A stretch of DNA of 64,000 nucleotides from Piscicola geometra (taxonomy: Eukaryota; Annelida; Clitellata; Hirudinida; Piscicolidae), in the NCBI GenBank assembly GCA_943735955.1, contig OX030956.1:6945645-7009644 (forward strand), written 5' to 3'. A program made the position numbers and the translations under genes. Below are positions 1-11,910 of this stretch, in pieces. Every line of letters begins with the position of its first letter. The stretch's first letter is position 1. Below the pieces are notes generated by a model. It was not told the DNA's origin. It did not search any database and saw nothing but the letters and a program-made list of their open reading frames with translations.

Positions 1-2358
1 CCAATTCAGTCACTGGTATGATGAGGGAAAAAGTTTTTACTCGTTCTTAAATACTCTTAATAATTTGAAATTCTATCCGTTCTTGATGATATATACCATA
101 ACCATAAATAAATTTATTTGTGTTGAAAATTTTAATTTACTTTTTTTTAAAACAATTTATACATCTTATCAATAAATTACCAAACTTATTCATTTCGTTC
201 TCAACGGTGACTTTTGAAATACTAGCGACCGAAAATTGTTATTATTGTTAAACATCCAAAAACTAAACAATTAAATCAAAAAATTGAAAAAATCCTTTAA
301 ACATGAGAGTTCAATTCATATATTAAGATTTAGGTATGTGATTATTAAATTTATTTTTAATAAAAAAAAGTTATATAGAATAAAACATCTAAATATTTAT
401 CTTATTGTGATTTTTATAACTTCTTTTTAATTTTACAACTTCTATGTATGAATTATGAATTGTAAAAAAACTCAAAGATATAAAAATTGAATTACAAATC
501 ATTCGAAAATGAAAGAGGCAATCTCTTATTTAGTTGGGAGACAAGATTTTCTTGTAATTTTAAACTGTGCATTGAATTGTTAGGAATAAAAATATAATAA
601 TGAGCGAAGGTTTGAGCTTAAGCTTCTTGCTAACTTCTTTTTTTAAATGTTTCTTAAATGTTTCTTTTTTAAAACTTCACGTTTTAATCAATTATTATTA
701 TTAAAAAGAATCAAGATCAATTAATTTAAGATTATGTTTTGTAGACAATAATATTGAAATAAGTATTGAAGATAGTAAAATACTTCAATTAAGTCTAATA
801 TACGAAAAATTAGGTTGGAAACATTTTTAAAGAAAATAAAAATTTAATATTTTAAAACAATATTTGTTTTTAATGTTAAAACTACGGGATAAATAAGCCT
901 AATACTTTTTTTCCAGCCTTAATGAAATTCTTTTATTTATAATTTTTTTTATAAAATATAATTTAAACTGAAATTAAAAATGAAAATACAATTTCTGAAA
1001 CTTTTGACTCTTGCAAGAAGAGGGTAATACTATCGATTGAAACGGAGGTTCATAGTGAAAACTGTGAGATTCAAATGACAAGAGCTCAGACAACCCAAAC
1101 CATAGAGGCTCTCTATCACGTTTACAAGATTCAGAATAAAAGCCAATGTGGCCCACACTGATCTTCCGTGAACAGACACTTGTTTGAGTATTTTTGGAAG
1201 CAAAGCATCAAACAATAATTTAAAAGTGACGAGCATTTAAAAAAGACTTTTTCATGAACAATAACATTTTTTTCATATAAATTTTTTTTTTAAGTGACGA
1301 GTTAAAAGCATTTTCTGAGAAAAAAAACGACAAAATTTGAATCCATTGTATTAGAACAATCATGTAGCGTAATCATTAAAACTAGCTCAAAGTTTTACTT
1401 TGATTTTTTATTTTCTTCAAATTTCAACTTTTCAATTTCAAAAAATAGGATAAAATGATTTTCTAAAAATTTTTTTTAAAGCTTAATTTTTATCTAGTTT
1501 CAAAACTCCCTAAAAAGACGATGAAAACTGTAAGACTTTGACGCACTAAAAAATAACTTAGTACTTTTTAACTGTTATATAAAGAATCTATAAATATGTC
1601 AAGTTTCATGAGCATCATAATCTTTTTGATATAAAAAAATATTTAATATAAAGTTTGCAGATTTAAAAAATACTACTACTTTTATTTCATTTTTTTCTTT
1701 TTCATTAAAAAATTTATAAAAATAAAAATGAATTTTAATTTTTTTCAAACTTATAATTTTATTTTAACTTTTTTCACCTGAACTGTTTTTTCTAGAGAAA
1801 ATTTTATTATTTAACCAATTTTTAAACTACTATTTAATCCTTCTTATCAGTAATTGAATAGAGAAATTAAGTGTTTCAAATAACTATTTTTATTTGATAA
1901 CAATTCAATGTAGAAAAGTAAATTAAGCAATAAAACTTAAATAAAATTTATATCCTAAACCCGAGCTCAAATGAATCTAGTTGATTTAGTATTCGCCTAT
2001 TAAATACCGTGTTCAGATTTTCATACTTTTTCCAGTTTTTAAGAACTTTTAAAAAAGTGTTGAAAGAATTTTTATATTTCACTCTTGAGACTTGCTGGGA
2101 CAGCTGTTGCATGTCCATTTTACTCAGTCGTAATTACAAGATGATCTTGAGATCAACTTTTAAATGCTTCGGGGTCGTATACACTATAATACTAAATAAA
2201 AATCTTATTAATACTTCTTTCAGCGTGTTTTTATTTATCAATCATTGAACAATTCTGGTAATATAATATAGGTAAAATTGAATTATAAATAGTAGATAGC
2301 TAATACCGCGATAATTCAAAATTATGCATGTGAATTTTTTTATATGAAGGATAGTAAC
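1..2358. other. AT-rich stretch without recognisable gene
   Basis: Very AT-rich sequence with many short homopolymer runs. Open frames are all under about 80 codons, have no domain-like composition and no convincing splice-site pairing. I see no RNA gene, tandem array or transposon end here. Confidence 0.6.
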
Positions 2359-3199
2359 TAGAGATGGGACTTAACTCGAACCGAACTTTTTGAACTTAAA
2401 CCTGAAATTAGGTATTTCAAACCGAACTTAAACCAAACTTCAAAAAGAATTGAGCTCGCACTAAACTCAAACATTCTCAAATAAATTAAAAACAGCTTTT
2501 TTTGTCAATTTTGGTTATTTACAGAGTCATTTACGGCATTGGCTGGCTCGCAAAGGGCCTTTCATTATAAATACGTTTTGATGTGGTATAAATTTCAAAA
2601 ATATATTTTTTTTTTCTTGCTTATATAATTATACATATTTTTTAAAATGTCTAATAAAATGGTCATTTCAAACCTTGAGAAAATAGATATTCCCGATTCC
2701 GATATTTTTACCTAATAAATTAAGTCAAAAAATCACGTTTAATGAACGCTTCGTGGAAAAAAGTACATTTTAGAAAAGTTTATAATGCATAAAATACAAG
2801 GGCAGCGATCTGCTGAAAATCTTGGGGGGTCCTTCCCAGGGTTGGAATCAAAGAACCGGTATCGGTCAATACAGTACCAGTGATATTACTATTGTTTGCT
2901 GTAGTTCACATTTTTTTGTATCAACTATTAATATTTGTATCACCAAACATTTAAAAAAAGTTTGATACTCAATAAAAATACTTTTCTATTGCCACTATGA
3001 GCGATTTGAAGAAAAACAATAGCGATTTTAGTACCTTTTATTATTTGTCATCTATATAAATTCATTTACATCTAGCCATCAACCCATCAAACAAATTTTA
3101 TAAATAGATTCAAATTTGCCAAAGTTATGAACAAATATGCGTTGGTAAATTTTTTTTTGCCCACAGTGTATATTTAGATAACATAAAATACCCTCTCTG

Positions 3200-4890
3200 C
3201 ATGTCCTCCTGCCCTCTCCCCACAGCTAGCTTACTCCAATTTCCAAAAAACCACCTTCGAATGTCTGACCGACTAGCAAATTCTTCTGCTAGCATTTTAA
3301 ATTCAGACTGTCAAGTATATCCTAATGTGCATGACAAACGGCCAGTGATTTCCTGTGAGGCTGTGTCATTGGTGCACGCAACCAAGTCTTAAGACGCCGC
3401 AAAGCACTAAAAGATCTTTCTGCAGTACATGACGTTATTGGACGCACAAGCATCAGCCTGATCAATCTTTCAACCTAAGAAAACACATGTCTGACTTCCG
3501 TGATCATTGCTTGCATTCTTTTAAGCGTTTGTGCTAAAGTTCATTCTGGTCTTTAAACATAGTTAACTGTGAACAAAGACGAGTTTCATTTAACTCACGA
3601 TACTGCTTGCAAATATCATAGTTCACTTCACCAGTTAGCAAGATTGTCTCCAGCTGCAACTAGGAACCCAAATTAGGAGAATCTCGATTGAACCTTTCTG
3701 TCAGTTGCATGATTGCAATGTCTATGACAGCGTAATATCCTTCTCGAAAATGTTCCTTTGGTGTTGTTGCTACATAAGCTGGGCCCAGCCCACAATACTT
3801 TTGTGGCGGCCTTCACACCCGAGGTACAGCAACCGACTCGAGATCATATGCCAAAACCATACTGTTGACATCTCTGAAAATGGCGTTAAAGTGTTTATCT
3901 GATCGTTGGCGACGCAGTTCTCGCACAACGGAATCAGTCGCTGCAACCATTCCACTGAACTTGGCAATTGCTGATTGCAACGAGTTTTTTAACTCTTCCA
4001 GAAGTGGAAACACCAAAACAACTAGCTTGAGGGCCAGTGCAGTAGTGCCCTGTTGAAAAAAGGCCTCGAGCCTTTACAGCTGTTTCATCAGCAGTACCAA
4101 TGGAAGCATATGATTCCAAGATAACAAGTACCACTTCATAATGTTCAAACACAGAAGACACTGTAAATACTCTGGTCAGCCATCTTGTAGGACAATGAAG
4201 TTTTATACTATACTTTTTATTCAGTGGCTCATCAGGAAAGTCAATTATAAGAGACACTAAAGCATCGCTAAATTGCTTCTTGACCTTCTCTGAACGATTG
4301 TAAATAGCACCTAACTCTTGGACAAACTGAAGTGAATTTCTCACAAAGGGATTTGCGGCAGCTGTGTGCTGTGCAACAAGATTTGCACAGTGTGCAGAAC
4401 AATGGAAAAACAATGCAAGCGGATGCTCACTGCTGATATGAGCCTAACAACCATTATATCGGCCGTTCATGTTAGCCACGCCGACATAAGTCTGAGCTCT
4501 AAGTTTTTCTATAGGTAGCATAATTCTGATCAGAACATCTTATACTACAGCAGATAATGTTTTTCCGATCGTGTCTGGTGGGCTGAATAAATCAACAAAC
4601 TGTTCATTAACATTTAGAGCTTCATAAAAAAAAAGAATGCATATCCTGCTCTAACCCATTGCAGTCATGTGTGCCGTCAACCCCAACACCAAACTGGCTT
4701 GATTCGGCGTTAACAGTGCACACTGTGTTTCTAACGAGAGAATGAGCTAAAAGCCTCAGCATTTCGTTTTGGCAGTTATGCGATATGAAACTTGTAGTTT
4801 GATTTACCCACAACTTTACTTAATGTTCGAAGCCTTTTGAAATTCCTAAACTTTGGTTCATCTAAGAAATTGAAAGGGTGATATTGAAGT
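3200..4890 (-). pseudogene. Decayed hAT transposase (DUF4371 / ZMYM-like type)
   Basis: Read on the minus strand in several frames, this keeps the landmarks of hAT transposases of the DUF4371 group in order. There is a segment with Ser-Gln-Phe-Gly then VGVDGTHDCNGLEQ (about 4690-4640), matching the usual catalytic 'aDeTtDisn.EQ' region. Next comes AQTYVGVANMNGRYNG (about 4500-4445), then the FFHCSAHCANLV block (about 4410-4375), then a CPTRWLTR motif (about 4190). Near 3480-3380 lies a C-terminal dimerisation block with TAERSFSALRRLKTWLR. In-frame stops near 4540 and 4443 and frame changes near 4030 and 3800 show it is no longer functional. Homology is from motif recognition only; no search was run. 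It supplies the autonomous-type coding part of the enclosing element. Confidence 0.85.
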
Positions 4891-4924
4891 GGACCTCAGA
4901 ACCCCCCAATGAATATGACCCATG
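4860..4924 (-). repeat. Extra partial copy of the hAT 5' terminal module (inner)
   Basis: Reversed, this begins near CATGGG and runs into TTGGGGGGTTCTGAGGTCCACTTC, closely resembling the module that ends near 5333. It lies internal to the transposon, next to the 5' part of the decayed transposase. Confidence 0.5.
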
Positions 4925-5104
4925 CAAAATAAGTAGCACAATATGAATGATTTTTTAATAAAAATGTAAATCTGTATGCTTGCAAAAAGTGAACTGATAT
5001 TTCCTGAAAAGCATCCTGAATGTCTGCTTGCTAAAATTGAAAAAGCAGAAATTTAATTTTTATAAAAATAATTAATTATTTCAAATCCATAAATATAAAA
5101 ATGA

Positions 5105-5333
5105 AGAGTAGGTGGAGGAGTATTTGAGTAAGAGAAGAATAGTTTTGCTTCAGGCAGCTATCACTATAACTACGCCTACCCAAAATATATTACTGAATAA
5201 AAATTCTGTTTCATGCTATGGTTGACGATTATGCTTGTATTAAGAAAAGAGTTGAAAAATTATTGTACTTGAAAAACTGAAGAGCGTCCATATTAAGATG
5301 GACTCCAAGACCCCCCTAGCATCGCTGCCCATA
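5105..5333 (-). repeat. Second copy of the hAT 5' terminal module
   Basis: Reversed, it starts TATGGGCAGCGATGCTAGG and continues through a block containing GTCAACCATAGCATGAAACA and a later GTAGTTATAGTGATAGC. The same series occurs in the 5' half of the MITEs at 21231 and 40068 and at the true right end of this element (5965-6113). I see no matching direct duplication flanking it, so it looks like an internal duplication or truncated insertion. Confidence 0.65.
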
Positions 5334-5415
5334 CATAGAGGGGAAAGATATTGTAGGAAGAGTAGGTAGAGCATGTGTAGAGAAGATAGGTAATAAATCT
5401 AAATGGTGGAGAGGT

Positions 5416-5964
5416 GTGGTCAACTTAGGGAAAAATTGGGTGTGGAGGTTATGAGCCGAAAAAAAGGTCGGAGGGATGGGGGGAAGGGAACTAGTGAAAA
5501 GGATCCAAGAAAAGGGAAGGGAGGAATGGGAGAATAAGATACAGGAAAGTGAAAGACTGAAAAGATACCGTGAGGAAAAGTCAGAAAACAGGAAAATGGA
5601 AAAATATGTAGATGGTTCAGAGGGAGCGAAAGTTAGGATGATGTGTAGGGGGGATAGTTTGACGGTAAGGAATAATGAAATTGTGCGCTGGAAGTATGAG
5701 AAGGAGGATAGGAAGTGTGTTTGTGGGGAGGAAGAGAATGAGAGGCACGTATTGCTGGAGTATTGGTTGTATGAAGAGTGGAGAGAAGAATGGCTGACGG
5801 TTTGGAGAAGGGAGCCTGGAGAACAGGACCCGATGGAAGGGGTCCTTGGATACCAGGAAGAGGATCGGAGGATGGAAGGAGTGGTGATGAAAAGTGTGGG
5901 AGCGATCTGGAGACAGAGGCAGAGGAGAGAAAAAGTGTCGAGACAAAGGCACTATAAAGACTAA
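5416..5964 (+). pseudogene. Non-LTR retrotransposon reverse-transcriptase C-terminal fragment
   Basis: An open frame of 162 codons from 5476 is rich in Glu, Arg, Lys and Trp. It contains the series RGDSLTVRNNEIVRWKYEK followed by Cys-Val-Cys-Gly and E-R-H-V-L-L-E. This resembles the zinc-binding tail after the reverse transcriptase of many non-LTR elements, with pattern CxC, then H, then 'LLEC'. The last Cys is Tyr here (LLEYW), so the site is imperfect. Upstream, 5380-5460 reads with a Lys-Trp-Trp pair and then a stop. No reverse-transcriptase catalytic domain is present. It sits between two copies of a hAT terminal module. The assignment rests on motif resemblance and a captured host exon cannot be excluded. 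Confidence 0.55.
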
Positions 5965-6310
5965 TACTATAACTACACATACTCACAATGTATTACTGTA
6001 TAAACATTTACTTTTATGCCATGGTTGACGATTAGGCTCATATCAAAATAGAAATTTTTAAATTCAAAAATGGAAAAAGTGGGGGGGTCCTGACCCCAGG
6101 ATCGCCGCCCATGATAAAATATGACAATTAGAATTCAAAACTTACACAATTAAACATAAACTTCAAAAAAATTGTTCTCAGCAAAATTGAACTCGATCCT
6201 AACTCGAAACCAAACTCTAAATGTGTCGAACTCGAACTAAATTCGTACTTAAGGGTTTTCTTACTCAAATACACTCGAATTATTACATTTGCGTTCAAAT
6301 CCCATCTATA

Positions 6311-9300
6311 AAAGCAACAATCATGTGGCCGAGTGTTGGGAGTGGACCAATAGAACAATAGAGAATGATGAATTATGTACATTTATGAAGTGAACTCAAC
6401 GTTATTACTCAATGGAACTGTTACCCATTTTCAATACATTTGAGTGAAAAAACAGCTCCTGATTCGAAAATTAGGCAAATATAACTAATATTCTAACTAT
6501 TAGCGATAAGTACTTTCTGTTTTCATTGAAAAATAGTTTTTAAATGCCTTTAAAAAAACTCTTGTATTTTTAGTTTATTTTTCAATGTTGTTAAAATAAT
6601 TATATGTTTTATTTCAAAATATAAATTGTCAAAAAAAAACTTTTTATCTAGTTTGGAATATTTTACAATTTAAATTATATGAAAGCTTTAGGTTACAATG
6701 TAACCTGGTTACATAGTAGGATTTCACCCTAAAGCGATATGTAGATATTGAAGAGCTGTATCAGGAAAAGGCACATCCCTTTCTAAAATAATGACACCAT
6801 GTGCGGAAATGCGGAAATAAATATTTTGTTTCCGAATAGATTAGGTATTTTTATTATTTATGCTTTAACTCAATTGATGGATGAAAAGTTTTAAATTGCA
6901 TATTCATTTTATTTTTTCAGTCTCCAGTTTTTTATACTCTTTTCGTTTGAATAATTTATAGATTTTCAGTTCTTTTTTTGATCAAATAATTCTTAGTTAA
7001 TCAGATTTATTTGCTTTATCCATGCTCGAAAATAGAAGAAACAATAATATTCTAACCGCTTTATAAACCTAGTTTCAAATTAATGGATATTCAGAGAAAA
7101 TGTTTCAACAAAGATAAAAGTATAAATTTATTCATTATTTTTTAAATTCAAAAAGATATTCAATTTAAAACATTTTAAGGTAGAACTTTATCGCATAAAA
7201 GATACTTAAGTCGTAAATTAATGCAAAGATAGGGTCCATTGTTATATTCCGATGTAGGCAGTGACATGATAGGCACCAGGCAAGATGGAACATTGCGAAA
7301 ACTCATAAACTACTACGCTGCCAAATGTTAAAATAAATTCTGCATGCGTGGATGCGTTCCCTTTGTGGTATAAAACGTAACTTTTGTTATAAATCAGCCG
7401 AGTTTATTTCAACTTTCACCATAAACAAAACTAAGCGCCTTCTCAAAGATACACAAGATAACAGATGTTTCGAACATCTAATTTGTTTAGCCTATCTTAT
7501 TGGACTATTGTCTTATTGTCTTTCCACACGAATATCTACAAACACTTTATTAAAATTAGTGGCTTTTGTTCAATATAGTCTGTGTATGCTATTATGCAAA
7601 TACAGGCTTTTCTTTTTCATACGCAGAAAATAAAGTGTTGTCACTTTTAATCTTGGCAGCCGCTTTGACCAGCCGATACATTTTTAGAATAAACCGTTTT
7701 AAGATTAACTTTAAACAATAATGAATTATTAGTAATTAAACAGTTGTTTTACTGTTGAGGAATTGCCGCAGCGAACCAGATGGTTTTGATAAAATTAAGA
7801 TAAATACAAAGAGAATGTTAACAAAAAACAACTATATTGAGATTTAAAATTATCCCAGAAGATATTTTATCATAAAAACCATGAAAATAAATTCCGGAAA
7901 AGTCTCGTTTTCTTCAAGACACGCACAGCTTCAAGTATATACCTGTCTACTTTACAGATTTCTAAATCACCGTGAAACACTTGAATTTTTGGAGACCCAT
8001 AGTGTTCAAACACCATCGTTTTTGTAAAATAATTTTTTAGGCTCTTAATTAGAACATAAATTGTAAAAACTGGAATGTCTATAGTGGTAATTATAATAGT
8101 CGGACAATAATAGTACTCTAACTAAATTTCGAAGTTATGATTAATTTATTTCATTAACGTTTTATTATTTTAGTTATTATTGAAACTTTTTTTAATGGTT
8201 ATTTAAATGTGTGCCAATGTATTGGTATTTGACTGTAGTTTACTGAGATTTTATTGTTATTAGAAATGGCTAATTCATAAATACTTTTAATTAAAAAGAG
8301 TCTCATTCTTATAATCAATAATCCTAATCTATTTAATTCCTAAAAAAAATAACTTCCAAGAACGAATCATCAATTCTTCAAATACAATCTTTTATCGTCT
8401 ATTTGACTGAGGAGGAGACCTATGGGACTAAAATGCTAAAGATCATCCACAATCTTCGTTTCATCGAGTCGTTTCATAAATGCCTGAATTGATGGCTGTT
8501 TTTTTTACCACTCACATGGTTAGATAGTTTTTATAGGGTTTTTTTTCTAAGCCAGAAAGATCTGTTTGTGATAGCTTAAGAAGTTGATAATAAGACTGAT
8601 GGATGATCAATTTACTGCCGCTGGTAATTCTGTTTATCTTGCTTATTCGGTTGATTGATGAATGTATTTAGTTTATGAAAGAAGATTTTGTTAGAAAATA
8701 ATAGACTAGCAAATAAATAAGTGAATAAATTTATAGCTTCATAACTCTGAAATATTAATGAAGAACTGATATTTGGCATAAGCACTGATTTTTGTCGTTT
8801 AGGAGTATTAAAAATGCTATAAAATCGATTCGCTGAAATTCGTCTTGCAAAAAAAATTTATTTTTCTAATCTTCATTCTCGATCTAGAACCCCAGGAAAC
8901 GGCTAAAGCTTTTTCATTCATTTTTCTTCGATGTTTTTTTTCGCTTACAAGAATCATTAAATCGCTATTTTTTTTGTTTTCCTACATTATTCAATTATTT
9001 ATACCTTCATGCATTGTATTCTTTAAGTTCCTACATTAATTCTTTATTAATTACTTTTTTCGTTAATTTATAAATTAAAATTTAATATAGTTCTTTCGTA
9101 AATATTTTAAACAATTTTATTTAATATTTTCGGCTTAGTCTATAAAAATTTTCATTTTATGCAGAGTTTTTAACCTTGAGTTTATTGTTGAATTATTATC
9201 AATTTTCTTTTTATTATTGCATTGTAAAACTTTAAGACTTTTTAATACGGTACTTTTTACACTCTTATAGTTCAAAAAGGTTTGCAAACGATCAGATACT

Positions 9301-10430
9301 TTTTTAGAAACTTTCTATAATCAAAGTTCTACATTTCAGTTTTTAAATTCTTGATGGAATTCGATTGAAAGACTGCTCAACGTTTATCCTTTTTTAAAAC
9401 TTACTACAAGTAGAAATTTTTGAAACGAGACAGGTCTTTTAAAATTAAAAGATAATTGCATTCCAAAATGCGTTTTTATTACACACTACAACGAGTAATG
9501 TTTTATGAATGAAGTAAACTCCCGAAAATTGAAAACGGTCGAATTATGAAAAATAAATGTATCATTTATATCTCATTAATTTTTAACAAAATAGTTGTAT
9601 TTATAAATTTACATTAATAAGTACTAATATCATTTTTTTAAACAGCCATCTATTATAGCGTAAAATCAAATTTATTGATTGATTCGACGAATTTGATTGC
9701 ATAGATGCTTTGGTCTCTTATGACCGGTGTTATGGCGTTGAAGCTTTAGGCTAGAAAAAACAACTTAATTTGTTTATTTTTCATTGACAATTAATTTCCC
9801 TTGTTTATAACTTTTTGTTTAGAAACACGACAGGTTGAAACAAATTTAAAAAAAGTTAACTTCGTGAAACATTTATCCGTTAATTGAAACGTTAACTTCG
9901 CTAATCATTTGATTTGTATTCAATTTAACAGAATTTACAGTTAAACGTTAAAACGCTGGTTATTTATTTATATTTTTTTGAAAAACTTACTATTAAAATA
10001 GAAACTTTCTAGTATATAAAAACTAAAATATTATTTGTTAAAATTTTTAATAACAAGAAAAAAAATATTGAAACAGGTAACAAAACCCAAGATATAAAAA
10101 TTGAATTAAAAAAATTCTTTGCGTTTTAATAAGATAAATGTTTCTCTTCATGAACGTAGCATCTCAATTTTTCATATGACACAAATGACTTCGTGGCACA
10201 TTTGATTTCATTAAAAGTATACATTTTACACAGTAGAAGGTTTGCTGATAAAAACGTAAAAGCATTCACTTCCTTCAGAACATTTAAGAAGTTTTTTAGT
10301 CACGTCTGTCTTCGTATCTTCGGCTTTCAAAGGCTTTGTTGCTGAGCCAAGTATCCTACATCAGTCTGCATTTCTGCTTCAATCTTTTTTTGCAAGAAAA
10401 ATGTGATTACTGAGAAAAACCTTGTACAGT
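6311..10430. other. Gene-free AT-rich stretch
   Basis: I see no conserved motif, splice-supported exon or repeat boundary here. The open frame at 7352-7633 (93 codons) is Cys/Leu-rich but has no recognisable domain, and the one at 8845-9039 is a Phe/Leu run typical of T-rich DNA. Confidence 0.5.
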
Positions 10431-10795
<365 letters not shown>

Positions 10796-11229
10796 CAATT
10801 TTACTGCATTTAAACTTATCCAACTGTTTTTTGCTGTTTTGGTTACATTGCCAGCAAGAGAACACAAACACTATTAATTTACTGTCAACAAACGAATAGG
10901 AAAAATTTCATTTCATCAAAAGACTTATAATTTCCTGAAGATTTGCAACAGAAGTTCTAGGTGGTGAAAAAGACTTGAAATTTTCAATAGTGTTACTTGC
11001 AATTGGTCACTCTATACAAGAAATATGAACTTCAGAAGATGATCCAGCTTAAGTCATTCATTTCACACACCAAATTTCTTTCCAAATCGGAGCAGAGAAT
11101 TGATCATAAGAATATCCTATGGTCAAGAATTGCCACATCGTAAGACCCCCGATTTAAAAATTTTAAATGTTTTCAAAAAATGAAAAAAATGAAAACTTCA
11201 AAAACTATACAGCCTTCTCCAAACAAAAG

Positions 11230-11850
11230 ACTAAAAACATATGTTTCTTCTGATTCTGAAGATGAAGATATCTCACTTATTACTAAGTAAATCATTAAAC
11301 GTTATAAAAAAGAATCTGAGGTAGACTTTAAAGTTGTTTTTTTGTTGGGTCGCAACAACGCGAAGGGGCATATCCGGCTCTTGCGAAACTGTGAAGAAAG
11401 TACTTGTCATCTTCTGCAAGTACAGTTCCATATCAACGTCTATTCAGCTTGTCAGGACACATAGTTAGCAAGAAAAGGGTCTCTTTAGATCCAACTAATG
11501 TTGAAAAACTTGTTTGCTTGAAAATGATGTGTTACAATTCCATTTTTATCATTTATGGATTTGTTTTTATTCTTTCGTCTGTGGATTACTTTTGAGTAAC
11601 TGGCTCAAAAATGATGTGTGACAATTGCATTTTTTATTATTTAGGGATTCATTTTTATTTCTTTAAATGTAATTTTTTTTTCAATTCTGATAAAATTTTA
11701 TTACATTTGTAAAAGGAAAAAAACTATTTTATACTAATGTGAAGATGCTAAAAAAAATTGCGTTAAAATACGATTAACGCACGATTAAAACTTTTAATCG
11801 AACGATTAGCGGCGATTAATATTTTTAATTGTGGAGCAGTTCTAATTATC
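11230..11850 (+). pseudogene. Remnant of a second hAT transposase C-terminus with 3' terminal region
   Basis: The frame from about 11404 reads VPYQRLFSLSGHIVSKKR followed by V-S-L-D-P-T-N-V-E-K-L-V-C-L-K. This fits the hAT C-terminal dimerisation motif (P-x-S-S-x-x-x-E-R-x-F-S-x-x-G, then K/R-R-x-x-L-x-P-x-N-V-x-x-L-x-x-L). Upstream, TATCCGGCTCTTGCGAAACT reads Y-P-A-L-A-K-L before a stop, as in 'fP.La.lA..yL'. Stops and a frame change show decay. About 250 bp downstream the repeated CGATTAA/TTAATCG motifs and a final TTGTGGAGCAGTTCTA look like a hAT subterminal region and end. I could not find the other end. The family differs from the element at 2797-6113. Confidence 0.75.
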
Positions 11851-11910
11851 ATTATTATTATTATTATTATTCTTATTATTGTTATTATTACTTATAATAA
11901 TAATAATCTA
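11846..11910 (+). repeat. (ATT)n microsatellite
   Basis: ATT repeats with a few CTT/GTT interruptions, followed by a short AATAAT run on the same strand. Confidence 0.9.

Larger units (their letters stand above)
2797..6113 (-). mobile_element. hAT transposon with perfect 8-bp target-site duplication
   Basis: The left terminus is CAAGGGCAGCGATCTGCTG and the right terminus, reversed, is CATGGGCGGCGATCCTGG, an inverted repeat of the CAGGGGCGG type common in hAT elements. The flanks are identical 8-mers, ATAAAATA at 2789-2796 and again at 6114-6121. The interior carries a decayed transposase on the minus strand (about 3200-4890), which fits an element whose 5' end lies at 6113. Two extra copies of the 5' terminal module (ending near 4924 and 5333) and a retrotransposon tail (about 5420-5964) lie between the transposase and the outer 5' end. 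The element is inserted inside another hAT-like element. Confidence 0.87.
2359..6310. mobile_element. Outer hAT-like DNA element, interrupted by a second element
   Basis: The left end reads TAGAGATGGGACTT and the right end, on the other strand, TATAGATGGGATTT, so the ends are inverted repeats. The flanking 8-mers ATAGTAAC (2351-2358) and AAAGCAAC (6311-6318) match at 6 of 8 bases, as expected for an aged hAT target-site duplication. Both arms (2359-2788 and 6122-6310) are rich in CTCGAAC/TCGAACT-type subterminal repeats. Without the inner insertion the element would be about 0.6 kb and non-autonomous. The degraded duplication makes the exact ends less certain than those of the inner element. 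Confidence 0.68.

Noticed and set aside
5617..5986. Two minus-strand frames of 111 and 117 codons
   Set aside because: Ser/Pro/Phe-rich shadows opposite the purine-rich retrotransposon fragment.
7352..7633. 93-codon frame as a gene
   Set aside because: No domain, no splice partners and an Ile/Leu/Cys composition expected from AT-rich DNA.
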